Shown here one piece after another: positions 30,712-39,355 of a stretch of DNA of 64,000 nucleotides. How positions within the stretch are numbered: the first letter of the stretch is position 1; each line of letters begins with the position of its first letter. The stretch covers positions 1 through 64,000 of the forward strand of contig MGTJ01000006.1 in NCBI GenBank assembly GCA_001799395.1, in the 5' to 3' direction. The DNA comes from Desulfobacterales bacterium RIFOXYA12_FULL_46_15. GTDB taxonomy: Bacteria; Desulfobacterota; Desulfobacteria; Desulfobacterales; Desulfobacteraceae. The translations under genes and the position numbers were made by a program. Below the pieces are notes generated by a model. That model was not told where the DNA came from. It made no database searches and worked only from the letters and a program-made list of their open reading frames with translations.

Positions 30712-32701
30712 CCATCGCATCCTGATTGTTGAGGATTCTGAAACACAGGCTGTTTTCCTTGCTTCAATTCTGGAAAATAAGGGGTGGCAGACACACTGGT
30801 GCAGCACTGCGGAAAAAGCACTAGAGTCTATCTCCGGAGAACGCTATAGCCTGATCATTGTGGATTATCACCTCCCGGGAATGAATGGTGACCAATTCTG
30901 CCGTACCGTAAAGATGGGTATCAATACCCGAAGCATACCCGTATTGATGTTTACCATAGAAGGCGGTCCGGAAAGCCAGAATGCTGCATTGGAAAGCGGA
31001 GCGGACTTTTTTGCGTCAAAGGAAACAGACAATGATCTCCTGGTTGCTAAAATTTCCTCAATCCTGACCCAATCAAGAAATGTTGAATTGATGGAAAACA
31101 ATCTTGCCCTGTTTCATCGCAGCCGTATCCTGGCGGTAGACGACAGCCCCACATTTCTAGCGTTTCTTGAGGAATCCTTCAAAGTAGACGGGATCATCCT
31201 GGATACGGCTGAGAACGGGGAAAAAGCATTAAAAATGATAGCAGCAAAAGATTACGACTGTATTCTTTTAGATCTTGTCATGCCCGGGATGGACGGTATT
31301 GACGTGTGCCGGAAAATAGCCGGAAAAACAAACCTGGAGAACCAGCTTCTGTTTATCATGATGCTGACTGCCCATGAAGACAAAAAAGAAATGATGCGTT
31401 CTCTGGAAGCCGGGGCTGACGATTTTGTCGGAAAATCAAATGATATTTCCATTATAAAATCCCGGCTGTCCGCCCTCTTGAGAAGACGGTATATCCAGTT
31501 GGACAATCAGCGGATCTGGCGGAAACTTAAAGAAAACGAACTCAAGGCCGAACGTGCCAGGATCGAAAAAGAGGCTGCTGAAGAAAAGGCAAAAATTGCA
31601 CAGCGGCTGAATGACAGTGAGGAACGGTTTGAAAAAATTTTTGAAAACAACAGCGATGGGGTTGTCATATTGGACCAGGCCGGGAAATTACTGATGATGA
31701 ATGCCTCAGCAGAACGGTATCTGGGAAAGAAAAGGATCAATCTTGTGGGCAAACCGTTCCCCTATGGCATTGACAGCAACAAGGCATCCAGCATTGAAAT
31801 TGGAAATCCTGACGAAACATACAAAATAGTGGAAATCCATCCGGTGGAAATTCCCTGGGGTGAATCCCATGCGTATCTTTTGTCCATGCATAATGTTACA
31901 GAACGTGAGCTGCAACTGAAAAAAGCAATGGATGAATTGACTGCTTCGCAATATCAGTTGATCGAAGCTGAAAAACTGGGCGCACTGGGGGTATTCACCG
32001 CAGGAATCGCCCATGAACTCAATAACCCTATGATGGGCATGCTCAATTACACCCAGTACAGCCTCAAACATGTCCCTGAAAGCAATAAGGCATTTGGCGT
32101 GCTCCAGGATATGGAGAGAGAAACCAAACGCTGTATTGGAATTGTCAGAAATCTTTTGACATTCTCCCGCATGGATAAAACAGACGGGGAAGGTTTTGAA
32201 ATGGTCAATTGTTCAACACTGATTGACCGGGTTCTCAATCTTCTCATGTACCGTATAGAAAAAGAAAACGTGACCGTGGTCAGATCGGACAACGACAGGA
32301 TACCGGAAATCGAGGCCCGGCCGGGCAATCTCCAGCAGGTCTTTCTTAACCTTATCGGGAATGCCCTTGATGCCCTTTCGGAAGTGAAAGATAAAAAGAT
32401 AGGCATTCATACCACCTGTTCTGATGAAAGCGTCCGGATTGAGATTGCCGATAATGGATCCGGGATTAAAAAAGAATTATCAACATCCATTTTCAACCCG
32501 TTTTTTTCCACAAAGCCGGTGGGTAAGGGCACAGGGCTCGGACTTTCGGTAAGCCGGAATATTATTCAGGCACATCAAGGTAAAATTGCTTTTCAAAGCA
32601 CACCCGGGACAGGAACAACATTTCAAGTGGAACTGCCCCGAAAGATAAACCGCATAAAAGGAAACGCTCCTTTTAACGTAACGTTTCAGGATAAACTGTA
32701 A
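30698..32701 (+). CDS. Cytosolic hybrid histidine kinase: REC-REC-PAS-HisKA-HATPase
   Basis: A 667-residue soluble kinase with two receivers at its N-terminus (Asp in LIIVDYHLPGMNG and in ILLDLVMPGMDG), a short coiled coil, a PAS domain (ERFEKIFENNSDGVVILD), an H box GIAHELNNPMMGML and a complete ATPase (LNLIGNALDAL, DNGSGI, GKGTGLGLSV). Inputs from CheA could reach the receivers by phosphotransfer. The start is put at the ATG at 30698 with GAGG 9 nt upstream, rather than the GTG at 30683. It overlaps cheB by 14 nt. Confidence 0.92.
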   Translation: MQTDNHRILIVEDSETQAVFLASILENKGWQTHWCSTAEKALESISGERYSLIIVDYHLPGMNGDQFCRTVKMGINTRSIPVLMFTIEGGPESQNAALESGADFFASKETDNDLLVAKISSILTQSRNVELMENNLALFHRSRILAVDDSPTFLAFLEESFKVDGIILDTAENGEKALKMIAAKDYDCILLDLVMPGMDGIDVCRKIAGKTNLENQLLFIMMLTAHEDKKEMMRSLEAGADDFVGKSNDISIIKSRLSALLRRRYIQLDNQRIWRKLKENELKAERARIEKEAAEEKAKIAQRLNDSEERFEKIFENNSDGVVILDQAGKLLMMNASAERYLGKKRINLVGKPFPYGIDSNKASSIEIGNPDETYKIVEIHPVEIPWGESHAYLLSMHNVTERELQLKKAMDELTASQYQLIEAEKLGALGVFTAGIAHELNNPMMGMLNYTQYSLKHVPESNKAFGVLQDMERETKRCIGIVRNLLTFSRMDKTDGEGFEMVNCSTLIDRVLNLLMYRIEKENVTVVRSDNDRIPEIEARPGNLQQVFLNLIGNALDALSEVKDKKIGIHTTCSDESVRIEIADNGSGIKKELSTSIFNPFFSTKPVGKGTGLGLSVSRNIIQAHQGKIAFQSTPGTGTTFQVELPRKINRIKGNAPFNVTFQDKL

Positions 32702-32718
32702 AAGGAAAGGAGTGAAAA

Positions 32719-33087
32719 ATGGAAAAACATATTCTTGTAATAGATGATGAACCGGCAGTCAGAAATTCTTTTGTTCTGGCATTGGAAGATACTGAGTTTT
32801 TAGTGACAACCGCTTCATCAGGGACAGAAGGTCTTGGAAAATTTAATAAAAGCAATTACCATCTCATTTTCCTTGACTTGAAAATGCCGGGAATGAGCGG
32901 TATTGAGACCCTGCGTGAAATCCGGAAAAAAGATAAAGACGTTCCGGTCTACATCATCACTGCCTTTGCAGAAGAATTCTTTGGCGGGTTAAAGGGGCTT
33001 TCCCATGAAAATATCAATTTTGAACTCATGCAAAAACCCATAGGAATGGAAGCAATTAATGAGTTAACCCATGCATTATTGGGATGA
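32719..33087 (+). CDS. Single-domain response regulator
   Basis: A stand-alone 122-residue receiver with Asp53 in IFLDLKMPGMSG, acidic pair IDDE, and Lys in LMQKP. There is no output domain, so it acts by protein contact, as CheY does, or as a phosphate sink or relay between the hybrid kinases. AAAGGAG precedes the ATG. It is followed by the KaiB-like gene after 55 nt. Confidence 0.92.
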   Translation: MEKHILVIDDEPAVRNSFVLALEDTEFLVTTASSGTEGLGKFNKSNYHLIFLDLKMPGMSGIETLREIRKKDKDVPVYIITAFAEEFFGGLKGLSHENINFELMQKPIGMEAINELTHALLG

Positions 33088-33105
33088 AATCGTTTGACAT
33101 TTTAA

Positions 33106-33134
33106 CAGTAAGTAAAAAACATCCTTACTGGAGG
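33106..33134 (+). promoter_or_regulatory. Hairpin abutting the kaiB-like ribosome site
   Basis: CAGTAAG (33106-33112) and CTTACTG (33124-33130) form a seven-pair stem with an 11-nt loop. The last stem base is the first G of the GGAGG ribosome site (33130-33134), eight bases before the GTG start at 33143. The structure could modulate ribosome access. A TTGACA at 33094-33099 lies just upstream but has only a poor -10 partner. Confidence 0.4.
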
Positions 33135-33142
33135 AAATCATT

Positions 33143-33412
33143 GTGTATTTACTTAAAGTTTATATATCAAATTTAACCCCGAAAACACTTGAAAAAATAG
33201 GTCTCTTTAAGGAAATGCTTACTGCTGAACTGGGATCAGGGTATCATCTGGAGCTGGTTGAGTTGCTTAAGAATCCTATGTCTGCACTTAATGATGATAT
33301 TCTTGTGACACCAACGGTAATCAGGTGTTCACCAAAACCGACAAAAAAGATCGTCGGTAATTTCCTTGATAAAGAACAGGTGATGTTTGCACTGGGATTG
33401 ATCAATCCATGA
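33143..33412 (+). CDS. KaiB-like thioredoxin-fold protein
   Basis: An 89-residue protein matching the KaiB domain over its whole length: LLKVYISNLTPKT for the first strand and turn, LVELLKNPMSALNDDILVTPTVIR around the conserved cis-Pro region, and KIVGNFLDKEQVMFALGL at the end. In cyanobacteria KaiB binds the ATPase KaiC and, through its fold switch, the kinases SasA and CikA; related domains are sensors of histidine kinases. No kaiC or kaiA is in the window. The GTG start at 33143 is supported by GGAGG 8 nt upstream. It overlaps the HD-GYP gene by 4 nt (ATGA), so the two are made together. Confidence 0.9.
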   Translation: MYLLKVYISNLTPKTLEKIGLFKEMLTAELGSGYHLELVELLKNPMSALNDDILVTPTVIRCSPKPTKKIVGNFLDKEQVMFALGLINP

Positions 33413-34893
33413 TGGCCCCTGATACTGTCAATATTCGAATACTTGTGGTTGATGATGAAAAGCCCGTATTAAACCTGTATAAAGATATTATTGAGAAAAG
33501 CAGAACAAATGAGTGTTACGACCTGAAGCTGTGCGGGACAAGTCATGAGGCAATTGAAACAGTAAAAGAGTCCATGGAAAAGAATATACCCTTCAGCCTG
33601 GTCTTTATGGATATCAATCTATCTTCCGACAAAGACGGACTCTTGACTGCAACAGAAATTCGAAAACTTGACCCGGATACTCACATTGTTTTTGTGACCG
33701 GCCAACTCAATTTTGATATCATGGAACGATCAAAACAGATTCCTCCGCCGGACCGGATTTATTTCCTCCAGAAACCTTTTGAAGCGGTTGAAATAGTGCA
33801 ATTTGTCAACTCTCTCGGTGCCAGGTGGTACAGGGATAGAGAGTATCTGAAAATCAAGGACGACCTTACAACAGGCATCCGTCAGAGAACGGACCAGCTT
33901 CAAAAGACAAACAGGGCGCTTGAAAAGGAAATACAAAAACGGCAACATACTGAGGAGGCATTGAGGAAAAAAGAAGAACACTACAGGAATATCATCGAAA
34001 AAAACGCGGATGCAATGATCGTTCTGGATGATCAGGGGATTGTGCAGTATATGAATTCTGCTGCTGAACGATTGTTTGATCGCAGGCCGGAACAATTTGT
34101 CGGCAAGATATTCGGGTTCTCAATCATCTCGGATGAACCGACAGAAATAGAAATTTTAAGAAAAAACGGTTCCGTGATCACCGGCGAGATGAGGATGGTG
34201 GAATTGGAATGGAATGGTAAAAAGTCTTATATCAACTCCATCCGGGATATCACCCAGCGCAAGGAAATGGAAATTCAATTAAAGGAAAGCCTGACCAAAT
34301 ATGAAAAAACGATCCGCGGCACCATCCAGGCAATGTCTGCAATTGTTGAAAAAAGGGACCCCTATACTTCAGGCCATCAGGCACACGTGGAAAAAATTGC
34401 GGTCAGGATTGCAGAGAAAATGCAATTGTCTGAAAAATTCATTGAGGGCTTATCCATGTCCGCGATGATCCATGACATAGGAAAAATTGCAATCCCGGCT
34501 GAAATTTTGAGCAATCCCAAGCGATTAACCAACGTGGAATTCCAACTGATACAAACACACTCCCAGATCGGGTATGAAATTTTAAAGAATATCGAAGCAC
34601 CATGGCCTATTGCCCGGATTATCTTTCAGCACCACGAAAGGGTGGACGGAACCGGCTACCCTTCCGGGATCAAAAAAGAGGACATTCTTTTTGAGGCAAG
34701 AATTATCAGTGTGGCTGATTCACTGGATGCCATGGCATCCCACAGGCCGTACCGGCCAAGTCTGGGCAGGGAATATGCCATAAAAGAAGTGGTGAAAAAC
34801 AAAGGTGTTTTTTATGATTCCGATGTTGTGGATGCCGGTATCCGCCTATTTGAAGAAGGCTGCCTGTTTGATCAGGAGGAAACCTGTTCATGA
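33409..34893 (+). CDS. Response regulator REC-PAS-HD-GYP, c-di-GMP phosphodiesterase
   Basis: A 494-residue cytosolic protein: receiver with Asp68 in LVFMDINLS, coiled coil, PAS domain (EHYRNIIEKNADAMIVLD), then an HD-GYP domain with MIHDIGKIAIP (about 357-367) and a canonical HHERVDGTGYP (about 407-417), so metal ligands and the GYP motif are intact. It should hydrolyse c-di-GMP to pGpG or GMP when activated. It is the only c-di-GMP enzyme inside the chemosensory cluster and is translationally coupled to the KaiB-like gene. Confidence 0.93.
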   Translation: MMAPDTVNIRILVVDDEKPVLNLYKDIIEKSRTNECYDLKLCGTSHEAIETVKESMEKNIPFSLVFMDINLSSDKDGLLTATEIRKLDPDTHIVFVTGQLNFDIMERSKQIPPPDRIYFLQKPFEAVEIVQFVNSLGARWYRDREYLKIKDDLTTGIRQRTDQLQKTNRALEKEIQKRQHTEEALRKKEEHYRNIIEKNADAMIVLDDQGIVQYMNSAAERLFDRRPEQFVGKIFGFSIISDEPTEIEILRKNGSVITGEMRMVELEWNGKKSYINSIRDITQRKEMEIQLKESLTKYEKTIRGTIQAMSAIVEKRDPYTSGHQAHVEKIAVRIAEKMQLSEKFIEGLSMSAMIHDIGKIAIPAEILSNPKRLTNVEFQLIQTHSQIGYEILKNIEAPWPIARIIFQHHERVDGTGYPSGIKKEDILFEARIISVADSLDAMASHRPYRPSLGREYAIKEVVKNKGVFYDSDVVDAGIRLFEEGCLFDQEETCS

Positions 34894-34974
34894 CAGATGG
34901 GCAGCCATCGTTCGGCTCTGTGTGGGAGTACCTCCCCGGTCATGCCCTGAACAAAAATTTTATATAAGGATACA

Positions 34975-37341
34975 ATGAGTCCTGAAACAATCAAAATTCT
35001 GATTATCGAAGATAATGAAACAGATGTAATGATGATCCGTCATCTTTTGTCCATGATCGAAACGGCTGACTATGATCTGGTGCATGCCCATAATCTTGCT
35101 GAAGGGGTCTGGCACCTCAAAAAAAAAGATATGAACCTCGTCCTGATAAGCCTGCATCTTCCTGACTGTCAAGGGTTTGATGCCTTTCAAAGGATTTTAG
35201 AACACAATGACACGCTGCCCATTCTGGCACTGAGCAGCAGGACGGATGAAAACATGGCATTCCGATCACTGCAGCATGGTGCCCAGGATTATTTAATCAA
35301 AGAACACCTGACTGCTTCCGATCTTTCACGGGCCCTCCGGTACGCCATTGACCGGGTAAGCAGCACCACGGCCACCAAGGACAGCGAAAAAAAATTTTAC
35401 AATCTGGTTGCCAAGAATAATGATGCCATCCTTGTCGTCAACCTGGAAGGAATCATCCTTTATGCCAATCCGGCTGCCGAAGCCGTGTTCCGAACCGGCA
35501 ACAAGGAGCTTTTCGGAAAACGGATCGGGAGTCCGATTACACTGGACAGCTCATTTGAGGTGGATATCAACAGGAAAGATAATGAGCCGGGAATAGCAGA
35601 ACTTCGCGCCATTCAGGTTAACTGGGAAGGGAATGACTGTTATCTCCTGCTGTTTAAGGATATCACGGATCGCAAACATGCAGAGAAAAAATTACAGGAA
35701 AGCGAAGCATTGTACAAAGCACTTTTCGAAAAATCTCCCTTTGCATTGTTGCTCCAGGATTTTTCCGGAGCTGTCGATTATCTTGAAACGATAAAGAAGG
35801 GACGAAAATCCGAAGAATTAAAAGACTATCTTGCATCGGACAAAGATGAAGCTGAACGTCTTGTTGCTGCTGTTAAAACGGTTCAGGCAAATAAGGCTGC
35901 TCTTGATCTTTACCAGGTTGATTCTGCTGAAAAATTATGCCTGGACTTTCATGCTGTTATGAACAGAGATGATATCCGGCACCTGGTTGATCAGGTGATT
36001 GACTTTAACGACGGCCAAGATTGGTATGAAGGCAAAATCCAGACCCATGATTTTAAAGGAGCCGGTTTAAATGTAATCGTCCGGAAAACAGTGCTTGACC
36101 GTGAGAACAAAGGGCTTTCGACAGTCCTTGTTTCAATCGCGGATGTAACGGATATTCATCGATACCACAAAGAAAGAGCGGAAATGGAAAAACGGCTTCT
36201 GCAAGCCCAGAAAATGGAAGCCATAGGAACCCTGGCCGGCGGCATTGCCCATGATTTTAACAATATTCTATCCGGCATTCTCGGTTTTACCGAATTGGCC
36301 ATCAATGAAGCTGAAAAGGGTACAACCCTTGAAGACGATTTGCAGGAAATCTATGCCGGCGGTAAACGTGCAAAAGAGCTTGTCAAACAGATTCTTGGGT
36401 TTTCCCGGCAGTCAGATGAGAAAATCAGGCCGGTCAGACCTGATTTAATTGTAAAAGAAGTCCTTAAATTCATCCGTTCCTCCATTCCGGCCACCATAAA
36501 AATTGAATCCGATATCCGGACCGATTCCCTGATTGCAGGCAGTCCCATACAGGTTCATCAAATTTTCATGAATTTGTGTACCAATGCCGCCCATGCCATG
36601 GAAGACAATGGCGGTGTCCTTAAAATAACCCTTAGCAATGTTGAAATGAATGACCTTGATATGGCAAAGAGGCCTCACCTGAAACAAGGACATTTCATCG
36701 AAATTAAGGTTTCGGATACCGGGACCGGGATTGCACCGGAAATTATTGATTTGATTTTCGAGCCTTATTTTTCCACAAAAAAGCCAGGGGAAGGAACAGG
36801 GATGGGGCTTGCTCTTGTAAAAGGGGTTGTGGAAAGCTATGGCGGCAATATCCTGGTTGCGAGTGAACCGGGAAAGGGAAGTGTTTTTACAATTCACCTG
36901 CCGGTCCTATCAGAATCCGGTGTGCAGCAATCCTATGAAACAGAGGATTCGCCAACAGGTACTGAACGGATTTTATATGTTGATGATGAGCCTTCGATTG
37001 TCAAAATCGCTGGTAGAATCCTCAACGGGCTCGGGTATTCGGTAACGACAAGGACAAGCAGCATTGAGGCATTGGATCTGTTTAAATCAAATCCGGCCGG
37101 TTTTGATTTGATCGTCTCCGACATGACCATGCCCAAGATGACCGGGGATCAATTTGCCCGGGAATTGATTGCAGTCAGACCGGATATTCCCGTCATCATA
37201 TGCACCGGATTCAGTGAAAAAATGGACAAATCAAGAGCTGAAACAATCGGCATTAAAGGGTTTTTAATGAAACCGGTTGTTAAATCCGAGATGGCACAGA
37301 TGATCAGAAAGGTTCTGGATCAGGTTAAAAACAAAAATTAA
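34975..37341 (+). CDS. Hybrid histidine kinase with N-terminal pseudo-receiver
   Basis: A 788-residue soluble kinase: receiver-like domain (1-125), PAS (about 140-235), a second PAS with an insert (about 245-400), H box GGIAHDFNNILSGI (His about 423), ATPase with MNLCTNAAHAM, DTGTGIAPE and GTGMGLALV, and a C-terminal receiver with Asp in LIVSDMTMP. The N-terminal receiver keeps the acidic pair (EDN) and the Lys (LIKEHL), but the phospho-acceptor Asp is Ser59 (VLISLHLPD), so it cannot be phosphorylated in the usual way. It is the last gene of the signalling run. Confidence 0.92.
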   Translation: MSPETIKILIIEDNETDVMMIRHLLSMIETADYDLVHAHNLAEGVWHLKKKDMNLVLISLHLPDCQGFDAFQRILEHNDTLPILALSSRTDENMAFRSLQHGAQDYLIKEHLTASDLSRALRYAIDRVSSTTATKDSEKKFYNLVAKNNDAILVVNLEGIILYANPAAEAVFRTGNKELFGKRIGSPITLDSSFEVDINRKDNEPGIAELRAIQVNWEGNDCYLLLFKDITDRKHAEKKLQESEALYKALFEKSPFALLLQDFSGAVDYLETIKKGRKSEELKDYLASDKDEAERLVAAVKTVQANKAALDLYQVDSAEKLCLDFHAVMNRDDIRHLVDQVIDFNDGQDWYEGKIQTHDFKGAGLNVIVRKTVLDRENKGLSTVLVSIADVTDIHRYHKERAEMEKRLLQAQKMEAIGTLAGGIAHDFNNILSGILGFTELAINEAEKGTTLEDDLQEIYAGGKRAKELVKQILGFSRQSDEKIRPVRPDLIVKEVLKFIRSSIPATIKIESDIRTDSLIAGSPIQVHQIFMNLCTNAAHAMEDNGGVLKITLSNVEMNDLDMAKRPHLKQGHFIEIKVSDTGTGIAPEIIDLIFEPYFSTKKPGEGTGMGLALVKGVVESYGGNILVASEPGKGSVFTIHLPVLSESGVQQSYETEDSPTGTERILYVDDEPSIVKIAGRILNGLGYSVTTRTSSIEALDLFKSNPAGFDLIVSDMTMPKMTGDQFARELIAVRPDIPVIICTGFSEKMDKSRAETIGIKGFLMKPVVKSEMAQMIRKVLDQVKNKN

Positions 37342-37492
37342 AAATTATCCTGTACTTTCATTTCTTGATCTTCACATATCAAAATATCAATTGTAAACAT
37401 GAAAATTTTATCATATAGCATGACCTGAACTTACCCTGACGGTTGATTTGATAAAGACCCGGGTAGATTTCAATAGGGGAAGATAATTTGAC

Positions 37493-38272
37493 ATGGATAT
37501 TGCATCTTTTATCGGTATTATTTCAGGACTTTCATTAATCTTCAGCGCAATTTATATCGGCGGCGACATTCATAATTTTTTCAATGTCCCGGGTCTGATG
37601 ATTGTTTTCGGCGGAACCCTTGCCACCACCCTGATCACGTTTCAGTTCAGGGATGTGGCTGCTGCATTTAAAGCTGCATATTTTGTTTTTTCCAAAGACA
37701 AGGAAGACCCCAATGATGCTGTAGCCGTTATGATCAAGCTCAGCCAGATCAGCAGACGTCAGGGACTTCTTGAACTCGGCAAGATCAAAACGGATTCCCT
37801 TTTCTTAAAAAAAGCCTGCGGCCTTTTATCAGACGGTTCTTCAGAGGAAGTGATCCGGGCAGCCCTGACAACCGAGATCGAATCGCTCCAGATGAGGCAT
37901 TTCATTGTCCAGGATGTATTCAGGAAAATGGGTATTTATGCCCCTGCCTTCGGAATGCTGGGAACGGTTATCGGGCTTGTGCAGATGCTGAGCCGGCTCC
38001 AGGACCCTTCCAGTATAGGGCCGGCCATGGCCGTAGCCTTGCTGACCACTTTTTACGGTTCCTTGTTATCCACCCTGTTTTTTCTTCCCATTGCAGGAAA
38101 GCTTCGCTCAAGAACTGTCATTGAAATCATCAACCTTGAAATCCAGCGGGAAGGCGCCATTTCCATCATCAATAACAATAACCCGGTGATTATCTATGAA
38201 AAGCTTTCCAGTTTCATCTCTTCAAGGCTTCGCAAGCCCATGAACAAAATGAGCCTGAAAGACGAAAAATGA
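37493..38272 (+). CDS. motA: Flagellar stator protein MotA
   Basis: A 259-residue inner-membrane protein with four membrane helices: two at the N-terminus (FIGIISGLSLIFSAIYIGG; PGLMIVFGGTLATTLI) and two after the large cytoplasmic loop (IYAPAFGMLGTVIGLVQML; AMAVALLTTFYGSLLSTLFF). The loop holds the charged residues that act on FliG. It pairs with MotB, encoded next with a 4-nt overlap. No other flagellar gene lies in the window. Coupling ion (H+ or Na+) cannot be decided. Confidence 0.93.
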   Translation: MDIASFIGIISGLSLIFSAIYIGGDIHNFFNVPGLMIVFGGTLATTLITFQFRDVAAAFKAAYFVFSKDKEDPNDAVAVMIKLSQISRRQGLLELGKIKTDSLFLKKACGLLSDGSSEEVIRAALTTEIESLQMRHFIVQDVFRKMGIYAPAFGMLGTVIGLVQMLSRLQDPSSIGPAMAVALLTTFYGSLLSTLFFLPIAGKLRSRTVIEIINLEIQREGAISIINNNNPVIIYEKLSSFISSRLRKPMNKMSLKDEK

Positions 38273-39003
38273 GAGACAATACCTGTAACAATACATTTAT
38301 CACCTATGATGATGAGGCCACCTGGCTTGTCACCTATGCAGATTTAATGACCCTGCTCCTTGTTTTCTTTGTGCTTCTCTATACCCTTACCTTGTTTGAA
38401 AAAAACAAATATAAAAAAGCTGTTGATGCAGTTAGAATCAAGGTGGAAAATAATGAAAACCTCGTCGGGCTCATGGATCTTCTCAAAATCCCGGAATTGA
38501 TGGATACTCAGATTACCATAGAAGATGTCACCGGTCTTAAGCCCCGTGAAAAATCCTTATATGAAAACCTGGCCCGGTTTGTCCGTTCAAGCACTGAAAA
38601 AGAATATCTGTCAACCCGGATGCTGGACGGCAAGATCATTATCGGCGTCAATGGGAAAGCCCTGTTCGACTCTGGTTCGGCTTCACTGAAACCTTCAGCC
38701 GCCCCCATATTTGATGATTTGATTGATATCCTTTATGATTATCCGGATTATACAATCAATATCAAGGGACATACTGACAATATCCCTATTTCCACTGAAA
38801 TCTTCCCTTCCAACTGGGAATTGTCCGCCATCCGGGCTACAACCGTATTAAAGTATATGATTTCCAGGGGCATCGGCCCTGACCGGCTTACTGCCACAGG
38901 ATACGGAGAAGTCATGCCGCTTTTACCCAATACATCGGAAGAAAACAGGACACAAAACAGGAGGGTGGAATTTGTTCTGGAAAAAAAAGAAACCCGAAAC
39001 TAA
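38269..39003 (+). CDS. motB: Flagellar stator protein MotB with OmpA-type peptidoglycan domain
   Basis: A 244-residue stator subunit: one membrane helix with the ion-binding Asp25 in TYADLMTLLL, a periplasmic linker, and a C-terminal OmpA-like domain (INIKGHTDNIPI; ELSAIRATTVLKYMISRGI; NRRVEF) that anchors to peptidoglycan. Length is somewhat below E. coli MotB. Its end overlaps the PilZ gene by 32 nt. Confidence 0.93.
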   Translation: MRDNTCNNTFITYDDEATWLVTYADLMTLLLVFFVLLYTLTLFEKNKYKKAVDAVRIKVENNENLVGLMDLLKIPELMDTQITIEDVTGLKPREKSLYENLARFVRSSTEKEYLSTRMLDGKIIIGVNGKALFDSGSASLKPSAAPIFDDLIDILYDYPDYTINIKGHTDNIPISTEIFPSNWELSAIRATTVLKYMISRGIGPDRLTATGYGEVMPLLPNTSEENRTQNRRVEFVLEKKETRN

Positions 39004-39355
39004 AATCATCCGGCACGAAACAGAGGAACTTCGGCAAACTTACCGATATCATTTTAAAGAGGGGCAAGGATTTTCCATCCTGTTTAAAGGGAAAACGGTT
39101 AAGGTGCTGGATATCAGCGCAGGAGGCATGTCGTTTAAAAACCAGGGGTTTAAACCCTATGACGTCGATGCCATCCGGTTCACGCTTGACGTACCGAATT
39201 ATAAAGGAAACACTTCGTTTTCTGCTGAATTGAGAATCCTGAGCATTGATGAAGACCACCATTGTCATTGCCTTTTTGAACAATGTTCCCTTGAACAATA
39301 TGAACTCATCCATAAATATGTTCTAGAGATGCAGAAAAATGATCTTGCACATTGA
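38972..39355 (+). CDS. PilZ-domain c-di-GMP receptor
   Basis: A 127-residue single PilZ domain with both binding motifs: R21 and R25 (RQTYR) and D47-S49-G52 (DISAGG). It should bind c-di-GMP. The TTG start at 38972 lies inside motB and has AGGAGG 6-7 nt upstream, a strong site that fixes the start. Because it is coupled to motAB, a YcgR-like role in slowing or uncoupling the flagellar motor is a reasonable inference. It also overlaps dinB by 17 nt. Confidence 0.88.
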   Translation: MFWKKKKPETKIIRHETEELRQTYRYHFKEGQGFSILFKGKTVKVLDISAGGMSFKNQGFKPYDVDAIRFTLDVPNYKGNTSFSAELRILSIDEDHHCHCLFEQCSLEQYELIHKYVLEMQKNDLAH

